Source: Calditrichota bacterium (GTDB lineage Bacteria > Electryoneota > B3-LCP). Taken from it: DNA of 57,145 nucleotides. Below, piece after piece: positions 31,859 through 39,554 of the stretch (positions are counted from its first letter, which is position 1; each line of letters begins with the position of its first letter). The stretch is taken from assembly GCA_020051775.1 (NCBI GenBank), contig JAGVQJ010000135.1, forward strand, positions 1-57,145, given 5' to 3'. The notes under the pieces were generated by a model, which worked only from the letters and a program-made list of their open reading frames with translations, was not told the origin of the DNA and made no database searches. The position numbers and the translations under genes are program-made.

Positions 31859-32547
31859 AAATCCATCCGATTGACACCGTCAACGTTCCCGGCTTCCAGG
31901 GCGAAACTTTAAACCTAATTTTCGGCTGCGACGGCCACAGCTGCAAAACCCACTGCTGGCTGTTCAACCAAATCATCCCGCAGTTCCGGCGCATGGAAAT
32001 CCCCTGCAAATTGTGCTGCCTGGGCTCGCCCCACACCCACTTTGAACGAGCCGCCAAGATCCCCCAGAAGGGACAGCCCCGCTGCTATTTCCAATCCTGT
32101 GCCGAACCCAACGACGCCTCTCCCGCCGATGTCCGCCGCTTGCAGGAAATCATCGCCGCCAACCCCCGGCACATATTCCAGATCCTCACCCACTTCCCCG
32201 AGTTCTGGCAGAAGTTTCCCGTCTGGCCGAAAAACACCTGGGCCATGACCACCTATACTGAAGGCGCAATTTTTACACCTGCCTCGGTTAGGGCGGGAAA
32301 AACCATTGCCTACTGCGAACCGGTAATGGGTGAAATCTGGATCGGAGAGTATTTAGATTGGCTGGTGATCGGCTTGTTGAATCACCAACCCTACACCGTT
32401 GACCTGGTAGACTGGATTGGCAATAGTATTTGGGACTTGATGGACAAAGCTGAACGTTTTCAAATCCCCGTGTTTTGTAAAAACCCAAAAGACCCCCGTT
32501 GGAAAACGATGGGGATAACGCCTATCCAACAATGGCCGGAAGTCTAA
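31855..32547 (+). CDS. DUF5131 / phage Gp37-Gp68-like protein
   Basis: 230 residues. Early Cys cluster (FGCDGHSCKTHCWLF, then CKLCC and CYFQSC), HIFQILTHFPEFW, an EPVMGEIW segment and LDWLVIGL, then late PVFCKN, all in the order of the DUF5131/Gp37 family. That family is common in phages and has a radical-SAM-like TIM-barrel fold with Cys-bound metal. No activity is established. Another radical SAM protein follows four genes later. Confidence 0.75.
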   Translation: MKIHPIDTVNVPGFQGETLNLIFGCDGHSCKTHCWLFNQIIPQFRRMEIPCKLCCLGSPHTHFERAAKIPQKGQPRCYFQSCAEPNDASPADVRRLQEIIAANPRHIFQILTHFPEFWQKFPVWPKNTWAMTTYTEGAIFTPASVRAGKTIAYCEPVMGEIWIGEYLDWLVIGLLNHQPYTVDLVDWIGNSIWDLMDKAERFQIPVFCKNPKDPRWKTMGITPIQQWPEV

Positions 32548-32774
32548 TGATGAAACTCCTCCACCTTCGCCACGCCCGGAAGCGCCAACCCTTCCGGTGC
32601 AGCAAATGCCACGACGCCCTACTTCTGCGCCGCGCCTGTATCCACGCTGAACGAGAGATCGTTCGGCTGATCACCGATCACGAGTATTTTCGCTTCACCA
32701 GTTTCGGCAATCCGCCTCCCGCCCTGGTGCACCTGCGCGAAGTCATAGCCAGAACGAGGAACCTGGAACCATGA
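32547..32774 (+). CDS. Small Cys-rich protein
   Basis: 75 residues starting at the ATGATG at 32547 (the A is shared with the previous stop). The frame is open further back, but inside the upstream gene. CSKC followed by a lone Cys and two His in a basic, helical background. Overlaps the nuclease gene by 4 bases. Confidence 0.55.
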   Translation: MMKLLHLRHARKRQPFRCSKCHDALLLRRACIHAEREIVRLITDHEYFRFTSFGNPPPALVHLREVIARTRNLEP

Positions 32775-33178
32775 GCCGACCCATAATCCCCAGCCTTCAG
32801 GGAACACGTGCCGATCTTGGACAGCACTTTCGGTCCAAGATGGAAAGTAACTGGGCGAGATACCTGGAATTCCAGCGACAGCAGGGTTTGATCTTCAAGT
32901 GGGAATACGAACCTCTTACACTGTGGTTTGATCAGCCGCGCGGGACCGGCCAGGGCATCCGCCGCGGCGTCGTGAGTTACAAACCCGACTTCCGCCTCAC
33001 CCAAAATGACGGCAGCATATTATACCAGGAAGTCAAAGGCTATATGACCTCCGAAAACCGCACCGCCCTGAAACGCTTGAAAATCTACTACCCGGAAATC
33101 ACCATCGAAGTTATTGACACGAAACGTTACAACCGCGTCGCCCGCCAGGTCGGCGCGATCATCAAGAATTGGGAGTGA
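32771..33178 (+). CDS. PDDEXK-fold endonuclease (DUF1064-like)
   Basis: 135 residues. MESNWARYLEFQ, then SYKPDFRLTQNDG and YQEVKGYMT give the nuclease core: Asp in KPDF, Glu and Lys in EVKG, and an upstream Glu. The late WARYL and IKNWE ends match DUF1064-type phage nucleases, which are thought to resolve branched DNA. Fits with the ERF protein and helicases of the operon. Confidence 0.82.
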   Translation: MSRPIIPSLQGTRADLGQHFRSKMESNWARYLEFQRQQGLIFKWEYEPLTLWFDQPRGTGQGIRRGVVSYKPDFRLTQNDGSILYQEVKGYMTSENRTALKRLKIYYPEITIEVIDTKRYNRVARQVGAIIKNWE

Positions 33179-33181
33179 AAA

Positions 33182-34012
33182 GTGAAAATCCTCCGCGTAT
33201 TTCCCCGGCGCACTAAGGCCACCCCGACAGACGAGTTGGCGTATATTGCATCTTATCCTGGATTATTTACGGGCGATATTAGTGAGGTTCATATTTCTGT
33301 AGCTTTCACTTGGGATAAATCAGATGCAGAAAGATACGCTAAAGCCTGGACTAATGCAGGATATTTAGTCAAAATTGGCGGCCCCGCCTATGGGGATAAC
33401 GGAACAGAATTCATTCCCGGTCGCTATCTGAAACCCGGCTACGTGATCACCAGCCGTGGCTGCAATAATCACTGTTGGTTCTGCTCGGTGTGGAAGCGCG
33501 AAGGCGCCCTCCGCGAACTCCCGATCACCGAGGGCTGGAATCTGCTGGATAACAATATCCTGCAATGCAGCGAGTCGCATATCCGCGCCGTGTTCGCCAT
33601 GCTGAAAAGCCAACCCCACAAAGCCGAATTTACCGGAGGCCTCGAGGCTAAACTTTTGCAGGATTGGCATATTGATTTACTTCTTGACCTAAAACCTAAG
33701 CAACTGTTTTTCGCCTACGACACGAAAGACGACCTTGAACCCTTAATCGAAGCTGGCCGCAAACTGAAAGCTGCGGGTTTCCCCATGCACCCCCACAGCC
33801 ACGCGCTACGTTGTTACGTTTTGATCGGCCATCCCCACGATACGCTTGAATGGGCTGAGGAACGACTCCAGCAGACAATGACTATTGGGTTTACGCCAAT
33901 GGCCATGCTATGGAAAGATGAAGATGGAACTCCCTACGGCCCTCGCTGGCCGTCATTCCAGCGCCGCTGGGCCCGACCACAAATCATTCATGCAAGAGGT
34001 AACCATGCTTGA
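33182..34012 (+). CDS. Phage radical SAM protein
   Basis: 276 residues. 4Fe-4S motif CNNHCWFC (Cys94, 98, 101) after a Rossmann-like N-terminal part (1-85). The barrel continues with EFTGGLEAKLL, KQLFFAYDTKDDLEPL and CYVLIGHPHDTLEWAEERL, the usual beta4-beta6 signature regions. A short C-terminal part lacks a recognisable auxiliary-cluster domain. Substrate unknown, and no queuosine-type synthesis genes accompany it in the window, so DNA-base modification cannot be inferred. Ends 8 bases inside the next gene. Confidence 0.82.
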   Translation: MKILRVFPRRTKATPTDELAYIASYPGLFTGDISEVHISVAFTWDKSDAERYAKAWTNAGYLVKIGGPAYGDNGTEFIPGRYLKPGYVITSRGCNNHCWFCSVWKREGALRELPITEGWNLLDNNILQCSESHIRAVFAMLKSQPHKAEFTGGLEAKLLQDWHIDLLLDLKPKQLFFAYDTKDDLEPLIEAGRKLKAAGFPMHPHSHALRCYVLIGHPHDTLEWAEERLQQTMTIGFTPMAMLWKDEDGTPYGPRWPSFQRRWARPQIIHARGNHA

Positions 34013-34397
34013 CCACTTTCTCAACCGCGCCGCCGCCCATCCGGGCCGCTCGAATTTAATCATCTCTGCTTTCCTGCTGCTCTTCTGGCTGGCTGTAGGC
34101 CTGCTGCTGGTGGATAGCCTTCACGCCTGGCCGGCGCCAAATTCAGAGTGTATCCTGTACGACAGCGTCCAGGTCTCGCCGGACAGTCTCTTCTACGTCA
34201 GCCTCTGGTCGGATTCCTGTTGCACCGTGCAGCTCTACACCGGCACCCACGCAGGCTTGACATCCCAAGGCACCTTCGTCATCACCGGCGGCGGAACCCC
34301 AGCCTGCCAAGAGCAAATCAAGCGTCTGCGCTCCGGCGATCACTGGTCCCCGCAAGGAGTGTGCGGAGTCACCTATCAATCGCAGGAGAAACCATGA
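34005..34397 (+). CDS. Membrane-anchored exported small protein
   Basis: 130 residues from the ATG at 34005 after AAGAGGTAACC. One membrane helix (LIISAFLLLFWLAVGLLLVDSL, about 20-41) follows a short basic start, then an extracytoplasmic domain with six Cys (CILY, CCTV, ACQE, GVCG) probably forming disulfides. No family recognised. It could be an envelope-modifying phage accessory protein. ATGA overlap with the ASCH gene. Confidence 0.6.
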   Translation: MLDHFLNRAAAHPGRSNLIISAFLLLFWLAVGLLLVDSLHAWPAPNSECILYDSVQVSPDSLFYVSLWSDSCCTVQLYTGTHAGLTSQGTFVITGGGTPACQEQIKRLRSGDHWSPQGVCGVTYQSQEKP

Positions 34398-34762
34398 CCG
34401 TCAAATGCCTATCCGTCCGCCAGCCCTGGGCCTGGCTGATAATTCACGGCGGGAAGAATGTGGAAAACCGTACCTGGAAATATCCGCCAAAATACCGTGG
34501 CAGGCTGTACATCCACGCGTCGCAAGGGATTGATCTAACGGGATATTCAGTTCGTGGGGTCAAGAAAATCCCATCACCGGATCAAATTGAACGCGGCGGT
34601 CTAATCGGCTATGTAGACTTCATTGGCGTCAACGATCCCAAGTGCAATAGCCCCTGGGCTGAACCCGGCCTTATGCACCTTGATCTGATTAACCCAGTGC
34701 CGATCTGCTTCTTCCCCTGCAAGGGCCAGTTGGGGATATTCAACGTGGAGTTGCCGGGATAA
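34394..34762 (+). CDS. ASCH-domain protein
   Basis: 122 residues beginning MTVKCLSVRQPWAWLIIHGG, with KNVENRTWKYPPKYRGRLYIHAS. This is the ASCH fold's start and RNA/nucleotide-binding loop (PWA..I..G.K..E.R). ASCH proteins bind RNA or act on modified nucleosides, for example as amidohydrolases on N4-acetylcytidine. The phage role is unknown. Confidence 0.85.
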   Translation: MTVKCLSVRQPWAWLIIHGGKNVENRTWKYPPKYRGRLYIHASQGIDLTGYSVRGVKKIPSPDQIERGGLIGYVDFIGVNDPKCNSPWAEPGLMHLDLINPVPICFFPCKGQLGIFNVELPG

Positions 34763-34842
34763 CCCGGCTGCCAGAATATTTGTCAAATAATTTCCCGAAT
34801 GTAAAATCCCAAGATTGGAAGAGCAGCTGCGACGTCCGGACT

Positions 34843-34862
34843 TCCGGGATGATCATCCCGGA
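34843..34862 (+). other. 20-base palindrome in the gap after the ASCH gene
   Basis: TCCGGGATGATCATCCCGGA is a perfect palindrome in a 175-base gap (34763-34937). No strong T-tract follows, so it is either a weak terminator or a protein-binding site. The rest of the gap shows no gene. CTTGGAGTGAG before the next ATG is its ribosome site. Confidence 0.5.
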
Positions 34863-34937
34863 CTTTAAACGGGAAAGCGACAAGAAACATAAATAGGTGT
34901 CAAGAATGATTTTCCTTAACCCTTGGAGTGAGAAAAT

Positions 34938-35159
34938 ATGATCGAAATCCACGAAATCAAGCCCGGAGAAATCTTCAACTGTATTTGTTGTGATCAACAC
35001 CCACGCCCTCGGGCTACTCACGAAATCAGTTTCGGCAAGAACGGAATGTTGGTATATCTCTGTTCAACCTGCTTTTGGCGCCTGGGAGAATTAATCAAGG
35101 GAAGGGTAATATTGAATTTCAAAAGGGTCAAGCGAGCGACCTCACGGGTGAAGATATAA
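34938..35159 (+). CDS. Small zinc-finger-like protein
   Basis: 73 residues. CICC (15-18) and CSTC (42-45) with a His between (QHPRPRATH) can bind one or two zinc ions, and a basic tail (KRVKRATSRVK) points to nucleic-acid contact. Its TAA shares one base with the next ATG. Confidence 0.65.
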   Translation: MIEIHEIKPGEIFNCICCDQHPRPRATHEISFGKNGMLVYLCSTCFWRLGELIKGRVILNFKRVKRATSRVKI

Positions 35160-36079
35160 TGCCCCGCATAACCTACATCGAAAAGAACTTCTCATCTGGC
35201 TCATTGGTTATCATCCACCAAGCCAACAAGATTTGTGAAGAGTATGCCGCACAGGGGTTCGATTTAACCTTGAGGCAACTTTATTACCAATTCGTGAGTC
35301 GTGGCCTAATCCCCAACAAAGACACCGAGTATAAACGCCTGGGATCGATCATCAACGATGCCAGGCTGGCGGGTATGCTTGATTGGAAATATATTACCGA
35401 CCGCACCCGGAACTTGCGTGCGAATAGCCACTGGAGTTCACCTTCCGATATAATCAATTCAGCGGCCCGGAGCTACGCTTTAAATAAATGGCAGGGGCAG
35501 AATTACCGCCCCGAAGTCTGGATCGAAAAGGACGCTTTAATCGGTGTGATCGCCAGGGTTTGTGAAGAAAATGATGTGCCCTATTTCTCATGCCGGGGAT
35601 ATACGTCTCAATCGGAGGTCTGGGCTGCCGGGCAGCGGCTGATTAAATATTTTGAAAACGATCAAATCCCCACGATCATCCACTTGGGCGACCATGACCC
35701 CTCCGGCATAGATATGACCAGAGACATCACAGACCGCCTGGCCTTATTTGTGGAACATGAGGGCTATGATCCTCCCGAAGTGATTCGCATCGCCCTAAAT
35801 ATGGATCAGGTAGACGAGTATAATCCCCCGCCCAATCCAACCAAACTTACCGATTCCCGCGCTACCGGCTACCTGAACAAATTCGGCGATGAATCCTGGG
35901 AGCTTGACGCCCTGGAACCCTCGGTAATCGCCGAGCTAATTCAGGATGAAATTAATAAACTCAAAAACACGGATCTGTGGGATAAGATCGTCCAAGAGGA
36001 GGATCAGCAGCGGGAGGTCTTAACTAAAGCCGCCTCGAATTGGGACGACGTCACAAAATATCTGAGCAAGAAGAAATAA
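35159..36079 (+). CDS. Spo11/topoisomerase VI A-like Toprim protein
   Basis: 306 residues from the ATG at 35159. The N-terminal winged-helix-like part has TLRQLYYQF (37-45), matching the R-x-x-YY pattern that carries the catalytic tyrosine of topoisomerase VI A/Spo11 proteins. A Toprim domain follows, with Glu123 in WIEKDAL and the acidic pair in LGDHDPSGID (Asp178, Asp180). It resembles a family I recall from many phages, of unproven function. No B-subunit GHKL ATPase lies nearby. It may nick or break DNA, or be a Toprim nuclease. Confidence 0.7.
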   Translation: MPRITYIEKNFSSGSLVIIHQANKICEEYAAQGFDLTLRQLYYQFVSRGLIPNKDTEYKRLGSIINDARLAGMLDWKYITDRTRNLRANSHWSSPSDIINSAARSYALNKWQGQNYRPEVWIEKDALIGVIARVCEENDVPYFSCRGYTSQSEVWAAGQRLIKYFENDQIPTIIHLGDHDPSGIDMTRDITDRLALFVEHEGYDPPEVIRIALNMDQVDEYNPPPNPTKLTDSRATGYLNKFGDESWELDALEPSVIAELIQDEINKLKNTDLWDKIVQEEDQQREVLTKAASNWDDVTKYLSKKK

Positions 36080-36121
36080 TGCCGCCCAACATTAATCTGT
36101 ACCAACAAGAAAGGAACACCC

Positions 36122-37003
36122 ATGAAACGCTTGCCATTAATTTTACTCGTCCTACTGCTGATCGTCAGCAGCACCAACGCCGTCACCAAATACGCCCTGG
36201 CCTGGGAGTTCCCCTGGTCAAACCCCCTCGACGCCAAACAGTTCGAGCGCGATTGCCTCAATGCCCGCACTTGCGGCTTTGACGCCTTCGCCATCTCCCT
36301 GTGGGAAGGTTACGATCTTGCCTCGGTAGAAATGCGCCTGGAAGTCGCTGAACGCCTCGGCTTCCCCCTCTGTCCCATGATTGACGCGCCGAATATTAGC
36401 CGCGAACGCAAAGCCACCCAAGTCAAGCAGGCTGTCAATCAGTTCTTCGGTCGCCCCGGTTGCCTGAAAATTAACGGTGAGCCGGTGATCGTCCTCTATT
36501 TGGTCAGTGACCGTACCCCCTCAGAGTGGCAACTCCTACAGAAAGGTTTACCCCCCTGCTACACCATCGGGACCGGCTGGTTTCACGACGTGCGCGAGTA
36601 TGCTCTGCTGTTTGACGGCTTCGCGCCCAGCCCTCTGCCTAAAGACGTGCCGGATTTCCAGAAAACCACATTCGATTACGGCGCGGCCAGAGCGATCTAC
36701 CCCAACATTGTGCCGACCCTGCTCTGGCAGTTTGACAACACCCCGGTTCGTAGCGTCATTAAAAAACAGATCCGCAATCTCCCCCCGCTGCCCCTGGTCA
36801 TACCCCATTATGACGGGCAGACCATTACGCAGATGCTCGGTGACGCGCAGCTCTGCCACAGCCGGATCGTTATGTTCAATTCCTGGAACGAGGGCCAGGG
36901 CGATAAAAGCACCTCCCCCAATGAACGCACCGCCATAGCGACCAAACCCGACGCGCAGGCGTTCGTCGGCGGCGTCATCAAATACTGGAAGAATCAACCC
37001 TAA
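36122..37003 (+). CDS. Secreted GH99/GH71-like glycosidase-type protein
   Basis: 293 residues with a clear signal peptide (MKRLPLILLVLLLIVSSTNA). The mature part is a single TIM-barrel-like domain with KYALAWEFPWSN at the start, GFDAFAISLWEGYD, PVIVLYLVSD, and the late VMFNSWNEGQG. This resembles the N-x-WNE segment of GH99-like and WbsX-type proteins. It is odd for an early-operon phage gene to be exported, so I infer a lysogenic-conversion or receptor-modifying accessory gene. Activity unproven. Confidence 0.65.
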   Translation: MKRLPLILLVLLLIVSSTNAVTKYALAWEFPWSNPLDAKQFERDCLNARTCGFDAFAISLWEGYDLASVEMRLEVAERLGFPLCPMIDAPNISRERKATQVKQAVNQFFGRPGCLKINGEPVIVLYLVSDRTPSEWQLLQKGLPPCYTIGTGWFHDVREYALLFDGFAPSPLPKDVPDFQKTTFDYGAARAIYPNIVPTLLWQFDNTPVRSVIKKQIRNLPPLPLVIPHYDGQTITQMLGDAQLCHSRIVMFNSWNEGQGDKSTSPNERTAIATKPDAQAFVGGVIKYWKNQP

Positions 37004-37025
37004 CCGCCGAAAGGCAAGGAGCAGT

Positions 37026-37196
37026 ATGGCACAGGGACAGTTTACAAAACAGGAAGCTGAAAGGACTAAGGAAACAGTAGAAGAACTCAGTAAGGCAATC
37101 CCGAAGAACAAGCTTCTTGGTTACATCGGGCACTTGAACGACATCTATCTGTTTCTCGACGCGGCCAAACGTGCCGCTCCAGAAGAAACCCCCTAA
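37026..37196 (+). CDS. 56-residue helical protein
   Basis: AAGGCAAGGAGCAGT precedes the ATG at 37026. The product (AERTKETVEELSKAIPKNKL, then a hydrophobic LGYIGHLNDIYLFLDAAKRA) forms two amphipathic helices. No family recognised. Confidence 0.6.
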   Translation: MAQGQFTKQEAERTKETVEELSKAIPKNKLLGYIGHLNDIYLFLDAAKRAAPEETP

Positions 37197-37214
37197 CTGT
37201 GGTGGTAACGCAAT

Positions 37215-37244
37215 CTGGCCGGGATTGTGCTTGATTCCGGCCAG
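37215..37244 (+). other. Intergenic stem-loop
   Basis: CTGGCCGG pairs with CCGGCCAG across a 14-base loop (37215-37222, 37237-37244), followed by TAAAATG. It separates the main early operon from the two-gene cassette at 37284 and may be a weak terminator. Confidence 0.45.
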
Positions 37245-37283
37245 TAAAATGCTTAAATTGGAAGTGTTTAACCGGAACTTGAG

Positions 37284-37601
37284 ATGCTAAAGAAACAAGC
37301 TACTGAACTCGTCATAACCCTATTAGAAAAAGATCCAGCCTTTAGGGTTATAAGGGGGTTAGCTCCGAATTATAGGGATTTGATACATTACCTTTTCGAC
37401 CATCAAAACAAACCCTCGGATTACGAGTGGGATTTTGACAACCTTACCATCGTCGGCTGTGAGGTAATTAATGACACAGAGGGGGTCGGAATCAAAATCT
37501 CATTTTGCCTAAAAACAGGCGATTGGAACCCCGACATAAATCAGCCAATCGTCGGATTCAGTCTTTCCCCAAAATATCTACACCCTAACCGGAGCCGATG
37601 A
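37284..37601 (+). CDS. Unknown protein A of an end-of-operon pair
   Basis: 105 residues, alpha then beta (ATELVITLLEKDPAFRVIRGL; WDFDNLTIVGCEVINDTEGVGIKISFCL). No family recognised. Base composition is richer in A and T than the surrounding phage genes. It lies after a hairpin and just before the operon terminator, in 4-base overlap with the next gene, so the two form a unit. Confidence 0.55.
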   Translation: MLKKQATELVITLLEKDPAFRVIRGLAPNYRDLIHYLFDHQNKPSDYEWDFDNLTIVGCEVINDTEGVGIKISFCLKTGDWNPDINQPIVGFSLSPKYLHPNRSR

Positions 37602-37972
37602 TGAAAGAACTGTATAATGGATGGCATGATAAAATACCCTTCCGATTACACCTTTTAGTTGATAGTAAACTTGGACCATATTGCGAAATAGATAAGGGAG
37701 GGCGTTCAAATGGCGTGGTTTTGGCGGAAATTAAAATTAATTTTTCTTATCCAAGCACCCTGTGGGGTAACGAGAAGTATGCCCGCCTACGATTAAATAA
37801 CTTACAAAAATTGCTTGAAAAAAATGACCACCTAAGCGGCGTGAAACTTGCGTTTGATGTTAATTATGAGGTTACATTTGAGACACGGTTAATAGGCGTG
37901 AGTGGATCTGATAGGGATTATAGCCCATGCTTTGAGGTTCTCAATGTCAAGGACCTTAAACGTACAGCCTAA
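37598..37972 (+). CDS. Unknown protein B of an end-of-operon pair
   Basis: 124 residues (123 if started at the second ATG, 37601, which is better spaced from GGAG). The mixed strand-rich sequence (FRLHLLVDSKLG, VVLAEIKINFSYPS, VKLAFDVNYEVTFETRLIG) has no recognised domain. Translationally coupled to gene A. The pair's position and composition suit an acquired accessory module. Confidence 0.55.
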   Translation: MMKELYNGWHDKIPFRLHLLVDSKLGPYCEIDKGGRSNGVVLAEIKINFSYPSTLWGNEKYARLRLNNLQKLLEKNDHLSGVKLAFDVNYEVTFETRLIGVSGSDRDYSPCFEVLNVKDLKRTA

Positions 37973-38065
37973 AAAACACACTCGCCTTAGTCCCTGATCG
38001 CCCCGCAGGGCACGCCTGTGCGATTCCCTGACGGCATTGTGGCGCTGGTCATATCCCCCCAAAAA

Positions 38066-38096
38066 CCAAAACCCCCGGTGAACGCCGGGGGTTTTT
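38066..38096. terminator. Bidirectional terminator between early and late operons
   Basis: AACCCCCGG (38070-38078) pairs with CCGGGGGTT (38085-38093). A T-run follows on the + strand and the matching A-rich run precedes it (T-run on the minus strand), so transcripts from both convergent operons can end here. The rest of the 149-base gap (37973-38121) holds no gene. Confidence 0.85.
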
Positions 38097-38121
38097 AATT
38101 CCTGTCTGCTTTGTCTTATCC

Positions 38122-38730
38122 TTAAGTTTTCGTCAACTCCACCCGGTCACTCCATCCCCCGCCGATAAACGTCTCCCCATATTCGCTGCGTTTTTTGAGT
38201 GCCTCCTGCAATGCTTTCCGCCCCAGAGCATAATGTGCTCCCTGCAGGACGTTCAGCCACAGCAGCAGTTTTCTTCCCCAGCCCTTTTTGCAGGCGCCCT
38301 GCACCGTTGCCAAAGTCCGGCCGCCCAGGATTCCGTCCTCCGGGATGTCCGGCCACAGAGCGCCTTTTTTGTTCAGTAGATTGATCGCCGCCTGCAGGTA
38401 CAGCGCCGCGTCATACACGCCCAGGTTTACACCCTGGTCGAATACCTCTGCCGCTAATGCCTGTTCCGGCAACTGGTCACAACGCAACTCCACCCAGAAT
38501 TCCCGGTAGTAGAATTTCTCCACTTCGTGAGCCAGGATCGCCGACTCCCGCAAACACGCCGGGAACTCCGACCGCCATTTCTGGCCATCAATAATCGCCC
38601 AGAGTTGCAATCCAGGGTGATAAACCCGGCTTATCCCCCGGTACGTTTCTCCACCCTTGTCCCTGGGATTGTTGCTGTAATGCCCCTCGTGTCCCATCGT
38701 GCGGAGATAGCAGGGGAGAAATTCAATCAT
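38122..38730 (-). CDS. Endolysin, glycoside hydrolase family 108 (N-acetylmuramidase)
   Basis: 202 residues. GHEGHYSNNPRDKGGETYRGIS holds catalytic Glu15 in the GH108 signature (E-G-x-Y-x-N-x-P-x-D-x-G-G-x-T-x-x-G-I). The central part and the C-terminal peptidoglycan-binding-like domain follow (EDGILGGRTLATVQG). It cleaves the glycan backbone of peptidoglycan to release phage. No signal peptide, so it needs a holin, plausibly the product of the gene immediately upstream. Confidence 0.9.
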   Translation of the reverse strand: MIEFLPCYLRTMGHEGHYSNNPRDKGGETYRGISRVYHPGLQLWAIIDGQKWRSEFPACLRESAILAHEVEKFYYREFWVELRCDQLPEQALAAEVFDQGVNLGVYDAALYLQAAINLLNKKGALWPDIPEDGILGGRTLATVQGACKKGWGRKLLLWLNVLQGAHYALGRKALQEALKKRSEYGETFIGGGWSDRVELTKT

Positions 38731-38735
38731 GCAAA

Positions 38736-39017
38736 TTACCCCTTCAGTCCCAGGTATGTCAAGCCGCCAACGATCAACGCTTGCACCAGGGGCTTGATAA
38801 ATGTGTCCCAGGCTGTTTTCCGGCGTTGTTTCTGCGTCTCTATTTGGGTGAGCATCCAGGCGTGAATACTGCGAACCATCTCATCCATGCCGGGTGTTCC
38901 ATTTTTCCCCAGCACAGTATTGATTAAAAGCTGTCTCTCTTTTTCAGATTGCTCCGCATCTTTCTTGAGGCTCTCAATGGCTTTGGCGTGTTCCAGGCAC
39001 AGCGGACTTTCCTGCAT
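38736..39017 (-). CDS. Holin-like (XhlA-type) membrane protein
   Basis: 93 residues. A charged helical/coiled-coil N-terminal region (KAIESLKKDAEQSEKERQLL) leads to one C-terminal membrane helix (FIKPLVQALIVGGLTYLGLKG). The arrangement, size and place next to the endolysin fit holins and haemolysin XhlA-type proteins. CGGAGGTAGAGTGA precedes the ATG. Confidence 0.65.
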   Translation of the reverse strand: MQESPLCLEHAKAIESLKKDAEQSEKERQLLINTVLGKNGTPGMDEMVRSIHAWMLTQIETQKQRRKTAWDTFIKPLVQALIVGGLTYLGLKG

Positions 39018-39057
39018 TCACTCTACCTCCGCAACCAGTTATATTTTCCTATTTCAA

Positions 39058-39543
39058 TTACGGCGTAAACGTTATATCCACCCCCACTCCATTGGGGGAA
39101 ATGGCTTCCATGATAGTCTGCATGTTGGCCGGTTCGGTTGTGGCATTGGTGATCGTCAAGCTGTATGTCGCTGCCGCCGCCCCCGGAGCGTACAACACGC
39201 CCTCGGCGCCGGTTATCGTCTTGGCCGCCGTAATCATGCGGTTAGGTTCCCCGCAGGAATTATCCCGGTAAATCTTGGCGTAAATCCCGGTACGATAATC
39301 CGCGTCCGACCGCCCCGCGCGCAGCTCCCCTACAATCTCTCCCCAGCCGTCCAACTGCTCTCCGGTGCAATCCACGATTTGACGCAGCAGGCATAGATCC
39401 GCCGCCACATCCTCCATCTCCTGGATTTCATCAGCGAACGCCGCCACGATCGCCCGGAGAATATCCTTCTCTTGGAATTGCGTCGGCAATGCAGCCAACG
39501 CTCGCACCGTGTGATCGGTAATTGGAGTAACCGCAGCCGGCAT
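39058..39543 (-). CDS. Baseplate-associated protein, DUF2612-like
   Basis: 161 residues. N-terminal helical part (LPTQFQEKDILRAIVAAFADEIQEMEDVAADL) then RQIVDCTGEQLDGWGEIVGELR, typical of DUF2612 proteins that follow baseplate J genes in short myoviruses. The C-terminal beta domain ends SPNGVGVDITFTP. It probably links the wedge ring to the tail fibre. Confidence 0.8.
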   Translation of the reverse strand: MPAAVTPITDHTVRALAALPTQFQEKDILRAIVAAFADEIQEMEDVAADLCLLRQIVDCTGEQLDGWGEIVGELRAGRSDADYRTGIYAKIYRDNSCGEPNRMITAAKTITGAEGVLYAPGAAAATYSLTITNATTEPANMQTIMEAISPNGVGVDITFTP

Positions 39544-39554
39544 ATCTTAAGCCC

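Noticed and set aside
32547..37003. A DNA-modification pathway (for example queuosine-type) built around the radical SAM gene
   Set aside because: No GTP cyclohydrolase, QueD/E/C or transglycosylase homologue is present, so no pathway can be supported.
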